Shown here one piece after another: positions 50,473 to 58,781 of a stretch of 64,000 bases of DNA; position 1 is the stretch's first letter; each line of letters starts with the position of its first letter. This DNA comes from Conyzicola nivalis (lineage in GTDB: Bacteria; Actinomycetota; Actinomycetes; Actinomycetales; Microbacteriaceae), in assembly GCF_014639655.1 (NCBI RefSeq), contig NZ_BMGB01000001.1:248001-312000 (forward strand), written 5' to 3'. The translations under genes and the position numbers were made by a program. Below the pieces are notes generated by a model. It ran no database searches, was not told the DNA's origin, and saw only the letters and a list, made by a program, of their open reading frames with translations.

Positions 50473-52332
50473 TCAGACGAGCCGGGTGCGCAGGGCCTCC
50501 AGTTGGGCGGTCAACTGCGAAGGTACGCGCTCGCCGAATCCGGCGAAGAACTCGGCGACACCGTCGACCTCGCGGCGGTGGGCGGTCGGGTCGACCTCGA
50601 AGAGCTTGTCCCAGTCGCCGGGGTCGAGGTCGAGGCCGGACGTGTCGATCGCTCCCGGCGCGGGCAGCACGCCGATCGGGCTGTCGAGGCCGTCGGCCGT
50701 GCCCTCCACCCGGTCGAGGATCCAGGCGAGCACGCGCGAGTTCTCGCCGAACCCGGGCCAGAGGAAGCGCCCGTCGGCGTCCTTGCGGAACCAGTTCACC
50801 TGGAACACCGCCGGGGCCTTTTCGAGCGTCGCCCCCACCTCGAGCCAGTGTGCCCAGTGATCGGCCATGTTGTAGCCGCAGAACGGCGCCATCGCGAACG
50901 GGTCGCGGCGCAGCTCGCCGACGGTGCCTTCGGCGGCCGCGGTGCGCTCGCTCGAGATCGTGGCGCCGAGGTAGACGCCGTGCTCCCAATCCCGCGCCTC
51001 CACCACTAGCGGCACGGTGCTCGCGCGGCGGCCGCCGAAGATTATCGCGTCGATGACGACGCCTTCCGGGTCGTCCCAGTCGTTCGCGATGGTCGGGCAC
51101 TGGCGTGCGGCGACGGTGAACCGCGAGTTCGGATGCGCCGCGGGGGTCGCCAGGGACGGGGTCCAGTCCTCGCCGCGCCAGTCGACGAGGTGCTCGGGCG
51201 CGTGCTCGGTCATGCCCTCCCACCAGACGTCGCCGTCGTCGCGCATCGCGACGTTGGTGAAGATCGTGTTGCCCCACACCGTGTCGATGGCGACCGGGTT
51301 GGTGGAGACGCCGGTGCCGGGGGCGACACCGAAGAACCCGGCCTCCGGGTTGATCGCGCGCAGGCGGCCCTCGGCGTCGGGACGCAGCCACGCGATGTCA
51401 TCGCCGATGGTCTCCACGCGCCAGCCGGGCACCGTTGGCTGCAGCATCGCGAGGTTGGTCTTGCCGCACGCGCTCGGGAAGGCCGCGGCCACGTGGAAGA
51501 CGCGGCCGGCCGGGTTGGTGACCTTGATGATGAGCATGTGCTCGGCGAGCCAGCCCTCGTCGCGCGCCATCACCGAGGCGATCCGCAGCGCGAACGCCTT
51601 CTTGGCGAGCAGGGCGTTGCCGCCGTAGGCCGAGCCGAACGACCAGATCTCCCTGGTCTCGGGGAAGTGCGAGATGTACTTCGTCCCGTTGCACGGCCAC
51701 GCAACGTCGCGCTGGCCGGACTCGAGCGGTGCGCCGACGGAGTGGACAGCGGGAACCCATTCGGTGTCGTCGTCGATGAGGGCGAGGGCCCCGGCGCCCA
51801 TGCGCGTCATGAGGCCGGTCGACACGACGACGTAGGGGGAGTCGGTGACCTGCACGCCGAGCTTGGCGAGGGGTGAACCGAGCGGACCCATCGAGAACGG
51901 CACGACGTACATGGTGCGGCCGCGCATGCTGCCCGAGAAGAGGGGCTCGAGTGTGGCGCGCATCTCGGCCGGGTCGCGCCAGTTGTTGGTCGGGCCGGCG
52001 TCGCTCTCGAGCGCGGAGCAGATGAACGTGCGGTCCTCGACCCGTGCGACGTCGCTCTCGTCGCCGCGGGCCAGGAAGCTGTTGGGGCGCAACTCGGGGT
52101 TCAGCCGGGTGAGGGTTCCGGTCTCGAGCATGAGCTTGGTGAGCAGGTCGTTCTCGCGCAACGACCCGTCGCACCAGACGATCTCGTCGGGCGTGGTGAG
52201 CGAGGCGATAGAGGCGACCCAGGCGACGACGGATGCCGCGGCGCCCGCCGGGGCGCCGGGGGCGAGTCGCTCGGCCGGTCGCCGTTCGGGCGTCACGATC
52301 TGGGTGGGCGCGGTGCGGGCTAGAAGGCTCAT
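50473..52332 (-). CDS. pckG: Phosphoenolpyruvate carboxykinase (GTP)
   Basis: A 619-residue GTP-dependent PEPCK. It converts oxaloacetate to phosphoenolpyruvate for gluconeogenesis. Landmarks: [12 protein letters not shown], the kinase-1a P-loop FPSACGKTN near residue 285 with its reactive Cys, [10 protein letters not shown] and the Mn/GTP site. The ATG at 52332 is chosen over the longer frame because GGAG lies upstream and family N-termini start near here. It is divergent to a RamB-like regulator, which in Corynebacterium controls acetate and gluconeogenic genes. Confidence 0.95.
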   Translation of the reverse strand: MSLLARTAPTQIVTPERRPAERLAPGAPAGAAASVVAWVASIASLTTPDEIVWCDGSLRENDLLTKLMLETGTLTRLNPELRPNSFLARGDESDVARVEDRTFICSALESDAGPTNNWRDPAEMRATLEPLFSGSMRGRTMYVVPFSMGPLGSPLAKLGVQVTDSPYVVVSTGLMTRMGAGALALIDDDTEWVPAVHSVGAPLESGQRDVAWPCNGTKYISHFPETREIWSFGSAYGGNALLAKKAFALRIASVMARDEGWLAEHMLIIKVTNPAGRVFHVAAAFPSACGKTNLAMLQPTVPGWRVETIGDDIAWLRPDAEGRLRAINPEAGFFGVAPGTGVSTNPVAIDTVWGNTIFTNVAMRDDGDVWWEGMTEHAPEHLVDWRGEDWTPSLATPAAHPNSRFTVAARQCPTIANDWDDPEGVVIDAIIFGGRRASTVPLVVEARDWEHGVYLGATISSERTAAAEGTVGELRRDPFAMAPFCGYNMADHWAHWLEVGATLEKAPAVFQVNWFRKDADGRFLWPGFGENSRVLAWILDRVEGTADGLDSPIGVLPAPGAIDTSGLDLDPGDWDKLFEVDPTAHRREVDGVAEFFAGFGERVPSQLTAQLEALRTRLV

Positions 52333-52413
52333 CCGGTGCTCCAATCGGTCCATAAATACGTTCGTAGTTACATGGTGGGGCGAAAACAACCCCGCTTCCG
52401 CTCAGTGGGACTA

Positions 52414-52433
52414 GAAAGAATCCCTCTTCTTTC
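52414..52433. promoter_or_regulatory. Perfect palindromic operator GAAAGAA-N6-TTCTTTC
   Basis: A 20-bp palindrome between the -35 and -10 positions of the ramB-like gene (-10 TATCGT 52436-52441, 6 nt to ATG). It lies 82 bp from the pckG start, so it could control both. Confidence 0.7.
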
Positions 52434-52447
52434 GCTATCGTCGCCAA

Positions 52448-53884
52448 ATGAAGGATCTTGCGACACTCGGCCACCGCATCCGTCACTACCGCTCCGATGC
52501 CGGCCTCACCCTCGACCAACTGGGCCAGCGGGTCGGCGTTGCCGGCAGCCAGCTGTCGCTCATCGAGAACGGTCGGCGGGAGCCGCGGCTGAGCCTCATC
52601 GGGTCCATCGCGGCGGCGCTCGGCGTGGCTGTCTCCGAACTGCTCGACGATGCCCCGCCGAGCGAACGAGCCGGCCTCGAGATCGAGCTGGAACGGCTGC
52701 AGCGGGGGAGCGTCTACGCGTCGCTCGGGCTGCCGGCCGTGCGGCCGGGCAAGAACGTGGCCGACGAGACGCTCACGGCGCTCGTCGGGCTGCATCGCGA
52801 ACTCGCGCGGCGCTCGCGGGAGGCGATCGCCACCCCGGAAGAGGCGAGGCGCGCCAACACCGAGCTGCGCCAGAAGCAGCGGTCGCTCGACAACCACATG
52901 GCGTCGATCGAGGACATCGCCGAGCGCGAGGTCGCGGCCGTGGGGCACGTCGGCGGAGCGCTCACCCACCGCTCGGTCACGCGCATGGCCGAGCGTCTCG
53001 GATTCGAACTCGTGCACGTCGACGACCTGCCGCACTCCGCCCGCTCGGTCACCGACCTGGAGAACGGCCGCATCTACCTGCCGCCCGCCTCCATCCCCGG
53101 CGGGCACGGACTCCGTTCCATGGCATTGCAGGCGATGGCGCACCGGGTGCTCGGGCACACGGAGCCGGAAAGCTACGCCGACTTCCTGCAGCAGCGGCTC
53201 GAAATCAACTACTTCGCCGCGGCCTGCCTGATGCCGCTGCGCCAGTCCGTCGATTTCCTCCGCGAGGCGAAGGGCAAGCACGACATCGCGGTCGAGGACT
53301 TCCGTGACGCCTTCGGCACCACCCACGAGAGCGCGGCACTGCGGTTCACCAACCTGGCGACGGCGCACCTCGACATGGAGGTGCACTTCTTGCGGGTCGG
53401 CGACGACGGCGCCGTCTACAAGGCCTACGAGAACGACGGGTTGCGCCTCCCCGTCGACGTCACCGGATCGACCGAGGGCCAGCTGGTGTGCCGACACTGG
53501 AGCTCGCGCGTGGCGTTCGCCCGCACCAACCGCACCACGGAGTTCTACCAGTACACCGACACCCCCGAGGGCACGTTCTTCGACTCGACGCAGACCGGCT
53601 CCACGAGCGCCGGGGAGTTCTCGATCACCGTCGGGGTGCCGTTCGTGCACTCGAAGTGGTTCCGCGGGCGCGAGACGACCAACCGGCTGACCTCGACCTG
53701 CCCCGACGAGTCGTGCTGCCGCAGGCCCGACACGCGGTTGTCGCAGCGGTGGAGCGGCAAGGCCTGGTCGAGTGCCAAGCTGCACGCCCACATCCTGTCG
53801 CCGCTGCCCTCCGGAACCTTCCCGGGGGTCGACGACCAGGAGCTCTACGAATTCCTGGAGCGCCACGCGACCCAAGCGGGGTGA
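52448..53884 (+). CDS. ramB: RamB-family XRE/ImmA-IrrE-type transcriptional regulator
   Basis: A 478-residue regulator with an N-terminal XRE helix-turn-helix (about 7-62, GLTLDQLGQRVGVAGSQLSLIENG), a central helical region, an ImmA/IrrE-like metallopeptidase-fold segment whose motif is degenerate (MALQAMAHRVLGHTEPE, no HExxH), and a Cys-rich C-terminus (CPDESCC). This matches ScfR/RamB regulators of short-chain fatty acid and acetate metabolism. It lies back to back with pckG across 115 bp. Leaderless with TATCGT 6 nt before the ATG, and probably autoregulated through the palindrome. The symbol is by homology only. Confidence 0.85.
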   Translation: MKDLATLGHRIRHYRSDAGLTLDQLGQRVGVAGSQLSLIENGRREPRLSLIGSIAAALGVAVSELLDDAPPSERAGLEIELERLQRGSVYASLGLPAVRPGKNVADETLTALVGLHRELARRSREAIATPEEARRANTELRQKQRSLDNHMASIEDIAEREVAAVGHVGGALTHRSVTRMAERLGFELVHVDDLPHSARSVTDLENGRIYLPPASIPGGHGLRSMALQAMAHRVLGHTEPESYADFLQQRLEINYFAAACLMPLRQSVDFLREAKGKHDIAVEDFRDAFGTTHESAALRFTNLATAHLDMEVHFLRVGDDGAVYKAYENDGLRLPVDVTGSTEGQLVCRHWSSRVAFARTNRTTEFYQYTDTPEGTFFDSTQTGSTSAGEFSITVGVPFVHSKWFRGRETTNRLTSTCPDESCCRRPDTRLSQRWSGKAWSSAKLHAHILSPLPSGTFPGVDDQELYEFLERHATQAG

Positions 53885-53922
53885 CGCGGGGTTTCGGTAT
53901 GGCCGTGGACCGGGCGCCCTCC

Positions 53923-53940
53923 CACAGGCTCAGGGAGCGA
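53923..53940. repeat. Partial GGCTCAG repeat at the glycerate kinase 3' end
   Basis: Part of the dispersed repeat; its TGA (53930-53932, minus strand) is the stop codon of glycerate kinase. Confidence 0.5.
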
Positions 53941-55045
53941 TAGGGCCGAAATGCCGCGCCGCCGCGGCTCCCGCGTCGCGCAGCCAGTGGGACGGCTCGG
54001 CGATGGCCGACTCGACCGAGCCGGCGAGCTCGGCGAGCGAGACGGTCCACACGGTCTGTCCGCGCACCGTCGCGGTCGCGGCGATCTGTCCCGCGATGAC
54101 ACCCGCCCGCACGGCGCGCTCCTCGGCCCGCTGCAGCAGCTGGCCGACGACCTTTCCGCCGAGGGACTGGCTGTCGAACCTTCCCTCGCCGAGGACGAGC
54201 ACGTCGGCGCCGTCGATGGCCGCCCCGAGCCCGCTGAGCACGGCGAGGTAGTCCGCGCCCGACTCGACGGTGGCGCCCCAGACGGAGGCGAAGCCGAAAC
54301 CGGCCCCGCCCGCCGCGCCGGCTCCGGCCTGGGCGGCATCGCCGCCCAGCACGCGGGCCAGATTGGCGAGCGCGCCGTCGAGCAGGTCGACGTCGGCGGC
54401 CGTCGCGCCCTTCTGCGGGCCGAAGACCGCGGCCGCGCCCGCCGGACCGAGAAGGGGCGCGGTGACGTCGGTGAGCAGCACGACGCCCCCGGCCGGCGCG
54501 GCACGGAGGCCCGTGCGGTCCACGCTCTGCAGCCTGGCGAGCGCGGCGCCACCGTCGGGAAGCGGCGAGCCCGTGTCATCCGCGAGTCGCAGTCCCAGAG
54601 CGGCGAGCGCCCCCGTGCCGCCGTCGGTCGATGCGGAGCCGCCGAGACCGATCACAAGCGACGTCGCGCCGGCGTCGAGCGCGGCGCCGATGACCTCGCC
54701 GAGACCGCGGGTCGTGGAGCCGAGGGCGTCCGGTGCCTGCATGAGCGGCAGGCCGCTCGACTGGGCGAGTTCGACGACCGCCGCTCCGCTGGGAAGTTCG
54801 AGCCATTCGCCGGGGGTGGGGCGGCCGTCGGGACCGGTCACGAGCCCGGCCGAGCGTCGCACGGATCCCGCGACGGCGGCCTCGATCGCGTCGATGGTGC
54901 CCTCGCCGCCGTCGGCCTGCGGGATGAGGGTGAGTTCGTCGCCGGGGCTCACGCTCCGCCAGCCGGAGGCGATCGCGTCGGCGACCTCGCGGGCGGAGAG
55001 CGACCCCTTGAACGAATCGGGGGCAATGACAATCGACGGCGACAT
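53930..55045 (-). CDS. glxK: Glycerate kinase (GlxK/GarK family)
   Basis: A 371-residue type-2 glycerate kinase. APDSFKGSLSAREVADAI near the N-terminus, QADGGEGT, GLGGSASTDGGTGALAALG and GEGRFDSQSLGGKV are family signatures. It phosphorylates glycerate for entry into glycolysis or the serine pathway, close to pckG but not in the same operon. TACGCT lies 6 nt before the ATG. Its stop codon falls in the dispersed repeat. Confidence 0.93.
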   Translation of the reverse strand: MSPSIVIAPDSFKGSLSAREVADAIASGWRSVSPGDELTLIPQADGGEGTIDAIEAAVAGSVRRSAGLVTGPDGRPTPGEWLELPSGAAVVELAQSSGLPLMQAPDALGSTTRGLGEVIGAALDAGATSLVIGLGGSASTDGGTGALAALGLRLADDTGSPLPDGGAALARLQSVDRTGLRAAPAGGVVLLTDVTAPLLGPAGAAAVFGPQKGATAADVDLLDGALANLARVLGGDAAQAGAGAAGGAGFGFASVWGATVESGADYLAVLSGLGAAIDGADVLVLGEGRFDSQSLGGKVVGQLLQRAEERAVRAGVIAGQIAATATVRGQTVWTVSLAELAGSVESAIAEPSHWLRDAGAAAARHFGPIAP

Positions 55046-55051
55046 GGCGCC

Positions 55052-55057
55052 AGCGTA
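55052..55057 (-). promoter_or_regulatory. -10 hexamer TACGCT of glxK
   Basis: 6 nt before the ATG at 55045; leaderless-type. Confidence 0.45.
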
Positions 55058-55124
55058 TCCGAGGCTCGGCGCCGGTTTCGGCTTTTCGCCGCGCGGGTGG
55101 GCTGGACTGCCCCCGAGGGTTGAC

Positions 55125-55130
55125 TAGAAT
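55125..55130 (+). promoter_or_regulatory. -10 hexamer TAGAAT of the small-gene pair
   Basis: 6 nt before the ATG at 55137; TGGACT at 55103-55108 is a possible -35. Confidence 0.55.
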
Positions 55131-55136
55131 CACAGC

Positions 55137-55310
55137 ATGAACGTCATCGCCTTCGTCGTGTCCCTGGGTCTTTTCGTCGGAGGGATCCTGATCATGGGCT
55201 ACTCCTTCGACTTCGAGGGTTTCCAGTTGCCGAGCTTCTTCGCCGGCCTGCTCATCACGAGCGCCGGCGTCGCGCTCCCCATTCACGTGCTGAAGCGAAT
55301 TGACGGCTAA
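55137..55310 (+). CDS. 57-residue two-helix membrane protein
   Basis: A short gene starting MNVIAFVVSLGLFVGG and ending HVLKRIDG, with two hydrophobic helices (about 3-21 and 34-50) joined by a short turn (YSFDFEGFQLPS). It has a good leaderless promoter and consistent codon use. Function unknown; positive residues lie at the C-terminus. A second very small gene follows after 26 bp, so the two probably form an operon. Confidence 0.75.
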   Translation: MNVIAFVVSLGLFVGGILIMGYSFDFEGFQLPSFFAGLLITSAGVALPIHVLKRIDG

Positions 55311-55336
55311 CGCCACAACCGATCGAGGGAGTCACC

Positions 55337-55444
55337 ATGGCTGACAAATCACCCAAGAAGTCCACACCGAAGACCGCTGCCGGAAAGTCGCTGAAAGAAA
55401 AGCGCGCCGACAAGAAGGCCAAGGCCAGCGACAAGAACCGCTAG
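55337..55444 (+). CDS. 35-residue lysine-rich peptide
   Basis: A tiny basic gene, MADKSPKKSTPKTAAG..., ending SDKNR; about a third of residues are Lys. It has a strong ribosome site (GAGGGAG, 6 nt before the ATG) and a clear hairpin terminator 11 bp after the stop, both arguing that it is real. Such peptides in actinobacteria may bind nucleic acid or ribosomes; nothing specific is known to me. Confidence 0.7.
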   Translation: MADKSPKKSTPKTAAGKSLKEKRADKKAKASDKNR

Positions 55445-55455
55445 CCGAGCCCCGG

Positions 55456-55483
55456 ATGCCCGTCACCGAAAGGTGGCGGGCAT
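55456..55483. terminator. 12-bp GAAA-loop hairpin
   Basis: ATGCCCGTCACC (55456-55467) pairs with GGTGGCGGGCAT (55472-55483) with one G-U pair. It lies between the convergent small gene and the FAD oxidase gene. Confidence 0.7.
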
Positions 55484-55505
55484 TCGTGCGTCAACGAGGC
55501 CGGCG

Positions 55506-56903
55506 CTACGGCCCGACCGACATCGGGCGCACGTTCTGGTTGAGGTGGAAGAGATTCTCGGGGTCCCACTCCGCCTTGATCGCCGCGAGCCTCGCGTAGT
55601 TCTTGCCGAAGGAGGAGCGCATCAGGATGTCGCCTTCCTCTTGGAAACCGGCGAAGTTGAGATACCGCGATCCATCGGAGTACGGGGCGAGGGCGGTGAC
55701 GAGGCCGCGCGCCCAGGCGATGTTCTTCGCGTCGTTGTGGGCGTCGAGCCAGTTGGCCTCCGGGTTGACGAGGAACTTCGCGCGGGACGTGGCGAATGCA
55801 CCGTCGACCGGTTGCGCCGCGGCACCGGCGACGTGCCAGACGTCGACGGTGCTGAGCCGGGAGGCCGGCGAGGCCGCGGAGGCGGTGATCAGGTCGATCG
55901 CCGGGTCGCCCAGATCGAGCTGGTTGGTCGACTTCCAGTAGTAGCGGCCGCCGTCGGGATAGTCGTCGTCGAACGCGGCCTGCGCTTCGACGTAGGGCAT
56001 GGTGCCCGAGGCGTCGAGCAGCGGCGTCCCGAACTTGCGCAGCTGCCGGAGGGCGTGCTCGCCCTCGTCCGGGTCGCCGATGTAGACGCCGGCGAAGGCC
56101 ACGAACGGCGTGCCGACCGCCTCGGGCGCGAACCCCTGCGCCGCCTCGTCCACGACGCCGAGCAGTGCCACGAGACTCACGTTGAACGGCGCCGTGCTGC
56201 AGAAGTTGCGGAAGGCCTTGAGTCCGCGCGTGCCGCCGCCGTTGCGGGCGTCGTGGAAGACCATCAAAAAGTAGACCTCCGGGCCCACGGCGTGCAGGCG
56301 GAAGGTGAACCGGGTGACGACGCCCACGTTTCCGCCGCCTCCGCGAATCGCCCACAGCAGGTCGGGGTGCGAGCGATCGGCGACGGTCACCACCTCGGAG
56401 TTCGCGGTGACCAGTTCTGCGCCGACGATGCTCGCGCAGCTGAGCCCGTAGGCGTTGCGCAGCCAGCCGTACCCGCCGCCCAGCGCCAGCCCGGCCACGC
56501 CGGTGCGAGAGAACACCCCGCCGGGAACCGCCCGCTCGAAACGCTGCGTCTGGGCGTCGACCTCGCCCCACGTGCATCCCGCGCCGACCTCGACCGTGCG
56601 CCGCTCGCGGTCGACCTCCACTTGGTCGAGCGCGCGCAGGTCGAGCACCAGCCCGTCGTCGACCGTGCCGTGGCCCGCGACGTTGTGTCCGCCGCCGCGC
56701 ACCGCCACCGGTACGCGGTTGGTGCGCGCGAAGGTGACCCCGGCGACCACGTCGTCGGTGGAGGCGCAGCGCAGGATGGCGAGCGGTCGGCGGTCGACGA
56801 CCGCGTTCCAGACACGGCGAGCGTGATCGTAGGCCGGGTCTCCCGGCACGATCAACTCGCCCGTCACCACCGCCCGGAGCTCGTCGATTTCGCGATCCAG
56901 CAT
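55506..56903 (-). CDS. FAD-linked oxidase, berberine-bridge-enzyme type
   Basis: A 465-residue p-cresol-methylhydroxylase-fold flavoprotein. His73 in VRGGGHNVAG is the covalent FAD site. The second attachment Cys of bicovalent members is not found where the loop reads GGVFSRTGVAGLALGGGYG, so mono-covalent FAD is expected. The C-terminal BBE motif YARLAAIKAEWDPENLFHLNQNV is present. Relatives oxidise sugars or secondary metabolites; the substrate is unknown. It stands alone, with a possible AGGGG ribosome site before the ATG. Confidence 0.9.
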   Translation of the reverse strand: MLDREIDELRAVVTGELIVPGDPAYDHARRVWNAVVDRRPLAILRCASTDDVVAGVTFARTNRVPVAVRGGGHNVAGHGTVDDGLVLDLRALDQVEVDRERRTVEVGAGCTWGEVDAQTQRFERAVPGGVFSRTGVAGLALGGGYGWLRNAYGLSCASIVGAELVTANSEVVTVADRSHPDLLWAIRGGGGNVGVVTRFTFRLHAVGPEVYFLMVFHDARNGGGTRGLKAFRNFCSTAPFNVSLVALLGVVDEAAQGFAPEAVGTPFVAFAGVYIGDPDEGEHALRQLRKFGTPLLDASGTMPYVEAQAAFDDDYPDGGRYYWKSTNQLDLGDPAIDLITASAASPASRLSTVDVWHVAGAAAQPVDGAFATSRAKFLVNPEANWLDAHNDAKNIAWARGLVTALAPYSDGSRYLNFAGFQEEGDILMRSSFGKNYARLAAIKAEWDPENLFHLNQNVRPMSVGP

Positions 56904-57005
56904 GGTCGACCCCTGGTTCTCCAGCCGCGCCGCGCTGCACCGCCCGGCGTCGCCTCACGATAGGCACGGGCGACGGACGGCCGCAACGGGGTGTTGGATG
57001 GATGC

Positions 57006-57440
57006 ATGGCAGCGGCGGTTTCCTTCAGACAGAGCGGCGATGCGGATGCGGCGTGGATCGCCGACCTCCGGGCCGAGGTGATGCGTCCCGACCTCGAGCG
57101 GTTGGACATCTTCGACCCGCTGTGGGTGCGCGAGCGGTTCCTGCGCGGCTTCGTGCCGCACAACACCCGGCTCATCGTCGTCGACGGCGAGGCCGTCGGC
57201 TCCGTCGCCGTCCGCTCGGAACCGGGCGAGCACTGGATCGAGCACTTCTACATCGCGACCGCGCACCAGGGCCGCGGCATCGGCGGCGGGGTGCTGCGAC
57301 GCGTGCTGGGGGAGCGGGCCGACTCGCGTCCGTTCCGGCTCAACGTGCTGCGGGGCAGCGCCGCCCGCACACTCTACGAGCGTCACGGCTTCCGCTTCGA
57401 GCACGCCGACGAGATCGACGTGTTTATGGTGGCTCCATGA
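57006..57440 (+). CDS. GNAT-family N-acetyltransferase
   Basis: A 144-residue GNAT. VSFRQSGDADAAWIADLRAEVMRPDL begins the fold; IEHFYIATAHQGRGIGGGVLRRVL holds the acetyl-CoA loop, and SAARTLYERHGFRFEH the C-terminal signature. Start uncertain: ATG 57006 is used; an in-frame TTG 15 nt earlier is possible. It overlaps the next GNAT by 4 bp (ATGA). Acceptor unknown. Confidence 0.85.
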   Translation: MAAAVSFRQSGDADAAWIADLRAEVMRPDLERLDIFDPLWVRERFLRGFVPHNTRLIVVDGEAVGSVAVRSEPGEHWIEHFYIATAHQGRGIGGGVLRRVLGERADSRPFRLNVLRGSAARTLYERHGFRFEHADEIDVFMVAP

Positions 57441-57934
57441 CCTTCACCATCCGCAGCACCCGCGCCGACGACTGGCGCGAGGTGAAGGCCCTGCGCATCG
57501 AGATGCTCGCCGACACCCCGAATGCCTTCGGCGAGACGCTCGCGCAGGCGCTCGGCAATTCCGAGAGCGAATGGCGCACCCGGGCCGCCCGCGGCGAGAA
57601 CCCGGCGGGTGCGCAGCTGGTGGCGATCGCCGACGACGGACGCTGGATCGGCACAATGGGCGCGTACGTCACCGCCCGATCCGAGGCGTTGCTCGTCGGC
57701 GTGTACGTGACGCCCGCCTACCGGGGGATCGAGAGCGGGGTGACGGATGCCCTGCTGTCCGCCGTCGAAGAATGGTGCCGACCGCGCTTCGTCACCCTGA
57801 CCCTGCACGTGCACGAGCAGAATCCGCGTGCGCGCGCGGCCTACGAGCGGCGTGGCTTCGAGTACACCGGACAGCGCATGCCCTACGTGTTGGACTCCGC
57901 GGAGTTCGAACTGGCGATGGTCAAGCGCCTCTAG
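57437..57934 (+). CDS. GNAT-family N-acetyltransferase
   Basis: A 165-residue GNAT, second of a coupled pair. FTIRSTRADDWREVKALRIEML and the acetyl-CoA region GVYVTPAYRGIESGVTDALL are visible, with NPRARAAYERRGFEYTGQ at the C-terminal end. The glycine-rich loop is RGIESG rather than RGxGxG/A, as in some GNATs. The stop lies 14 bp inside the convergent methyltransferase gene. Confidence 0.85.
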   Translation: MTFTIRSTRADDWREVKALRIEMLADTPNAFGETLAQALGNSESEWRTRAARGENPAGAQLVAIADDGRWIGTMGAYVTARSEALLVGVYVTPAYRGIESGVTDALLSAVEEWCRPRFVTLTLHVHEQNPRARAAYERRGFEYTGQRMPYVLDSAEFELAMVKRL

Positions 57935-58709
57935 TCGTGTCGCGACGGCCGAGCGTGCAGACCACCGCCGTCCCGTCGAGCTCGTCAGAGCGTCTGACCC
58001 GCGCGCTCAACCCGGCCGCTCGTGCGACCCTGACGGTCGAGGCCGCCTGCCGCTCGCTCGACTCGATAATCAGCCGTCCGCCGGGCGCGAGCCACTCCGC
58101 GGCCTCAGCGGTGATGCGGCGGTGCAGGTCGAGGCCGTCGATACCGCCGTCGAGCGCGACGAGCGCCTCGAACAGTCGTGCCTCGCGCGGCATCATCGCG
58201 ATGGCGTCGGTCGGGACGTAGGGCGCGTTGGCGACGACGAGGTCGACCCGGCCGCGCAGCCGGCCGGGCAACGGTGCGAAGAGGTCGCCCTCGAACACCG
58301 ACTCGGGCGGGAGGTTGCGCCGCGCGTTGCGCACGGCGGCCGGGTCGATGTCGGTCGCGAACACGGCGACGGTCGGCTCGGCGGCGAGCAGCGCGGCGCC
58401 CACCGCGCCCGTGCCGCAGCACAGGTCGACCACGGTGCGGCCGGCCAGGCCGAGCTCCGTGGCGCAGCGCACGAGCAGCTCGGTGCGGCGGCGCGGCACG
58501 AACACCCCGGGATCCACCGCGAGCCTCAGGCCAGCGAACTCGACCCAGCCGAGAACCCGTTCAAGCGGGAGCCCCTCGACGCGGGAGGCGACCATGCGCT
58601 CGAGCTCCACCTCCGAGTCGGCGGCGTCCACGAGCATCCGGGCTTCGTCCTCGGCGAATACGCAACCCGCCGCACGCAAGCGCGCCACAAGCTCTGCGGG
58701 GTCGGACAT
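57921..58709 (-). CDS. PrmC-related protein N5-glutamine methyltransferase
   Basis: A 262-residue SAM-dependent methyltransferase of the PrmC-related group (short HemK-like). SAM motif VVDLCCGTGAVGAALL near 92-107, and VVANAPYVPTD near 155, where the catalytic NPPY of PrmC reads NAPY. Substrates are presumed to be Gln or another side chain of a protein; the Ala for Pro change is seen in this subgroup. TACGCT lies 6 nt before the ATG at 58709. It overlaps the GNAT gene by 14 bp. Confidence 0.82.
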   Translation of the reverse strand: MSDPAELVARLRAAGCVFAEDEARMLVDAADSEVELERMVASRVEGLPLERVLGWVEFAGLRLAVDPGVFVPRRRTELLVRCATELGLAGRTVVDLCCGTGAVGAALLAAEPTVAVFATDIDPAAVRNARRNLPPESVFEGDLFAPLPGRLRGRVDLVVANAPYVPTDAIAMMPREARLFEALVALDGGIDGLDLHRRITAEAAEWLAPGGRLIIESSERQAASTVRVARAAGLSARVRRSDELDGTAVVCTLGRRDTTRGA

Positions 58710-58715
58710 CGCCTC

Positions 58716-58721
58716 AGCGTA
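58716..58721 (-). promoter_or_regulatory. -10 hexamer TACGCT of the methyltransferase gene
   Basis: 6 nt before the ATG at 58709. Confidence 0.45.
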
Positions 58722-58769
58722 CCGAGGCGACATCGGCGCCGATAGGAGCAATCGGGCCGGCTATGCCGC

Positions 58770-58775
58770 TACGCT
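58770..58775 (+). promoter_or_regulatory. -10 hexamer TACGCT of the DUF4190-like gene
   Basis: 6 nt before the ATG at 58782; the same hexamer as on the opposite side of this 72-bp divergent gap. Confidence 0.45.
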
Positions 58776-58781
58776 CGGCAC

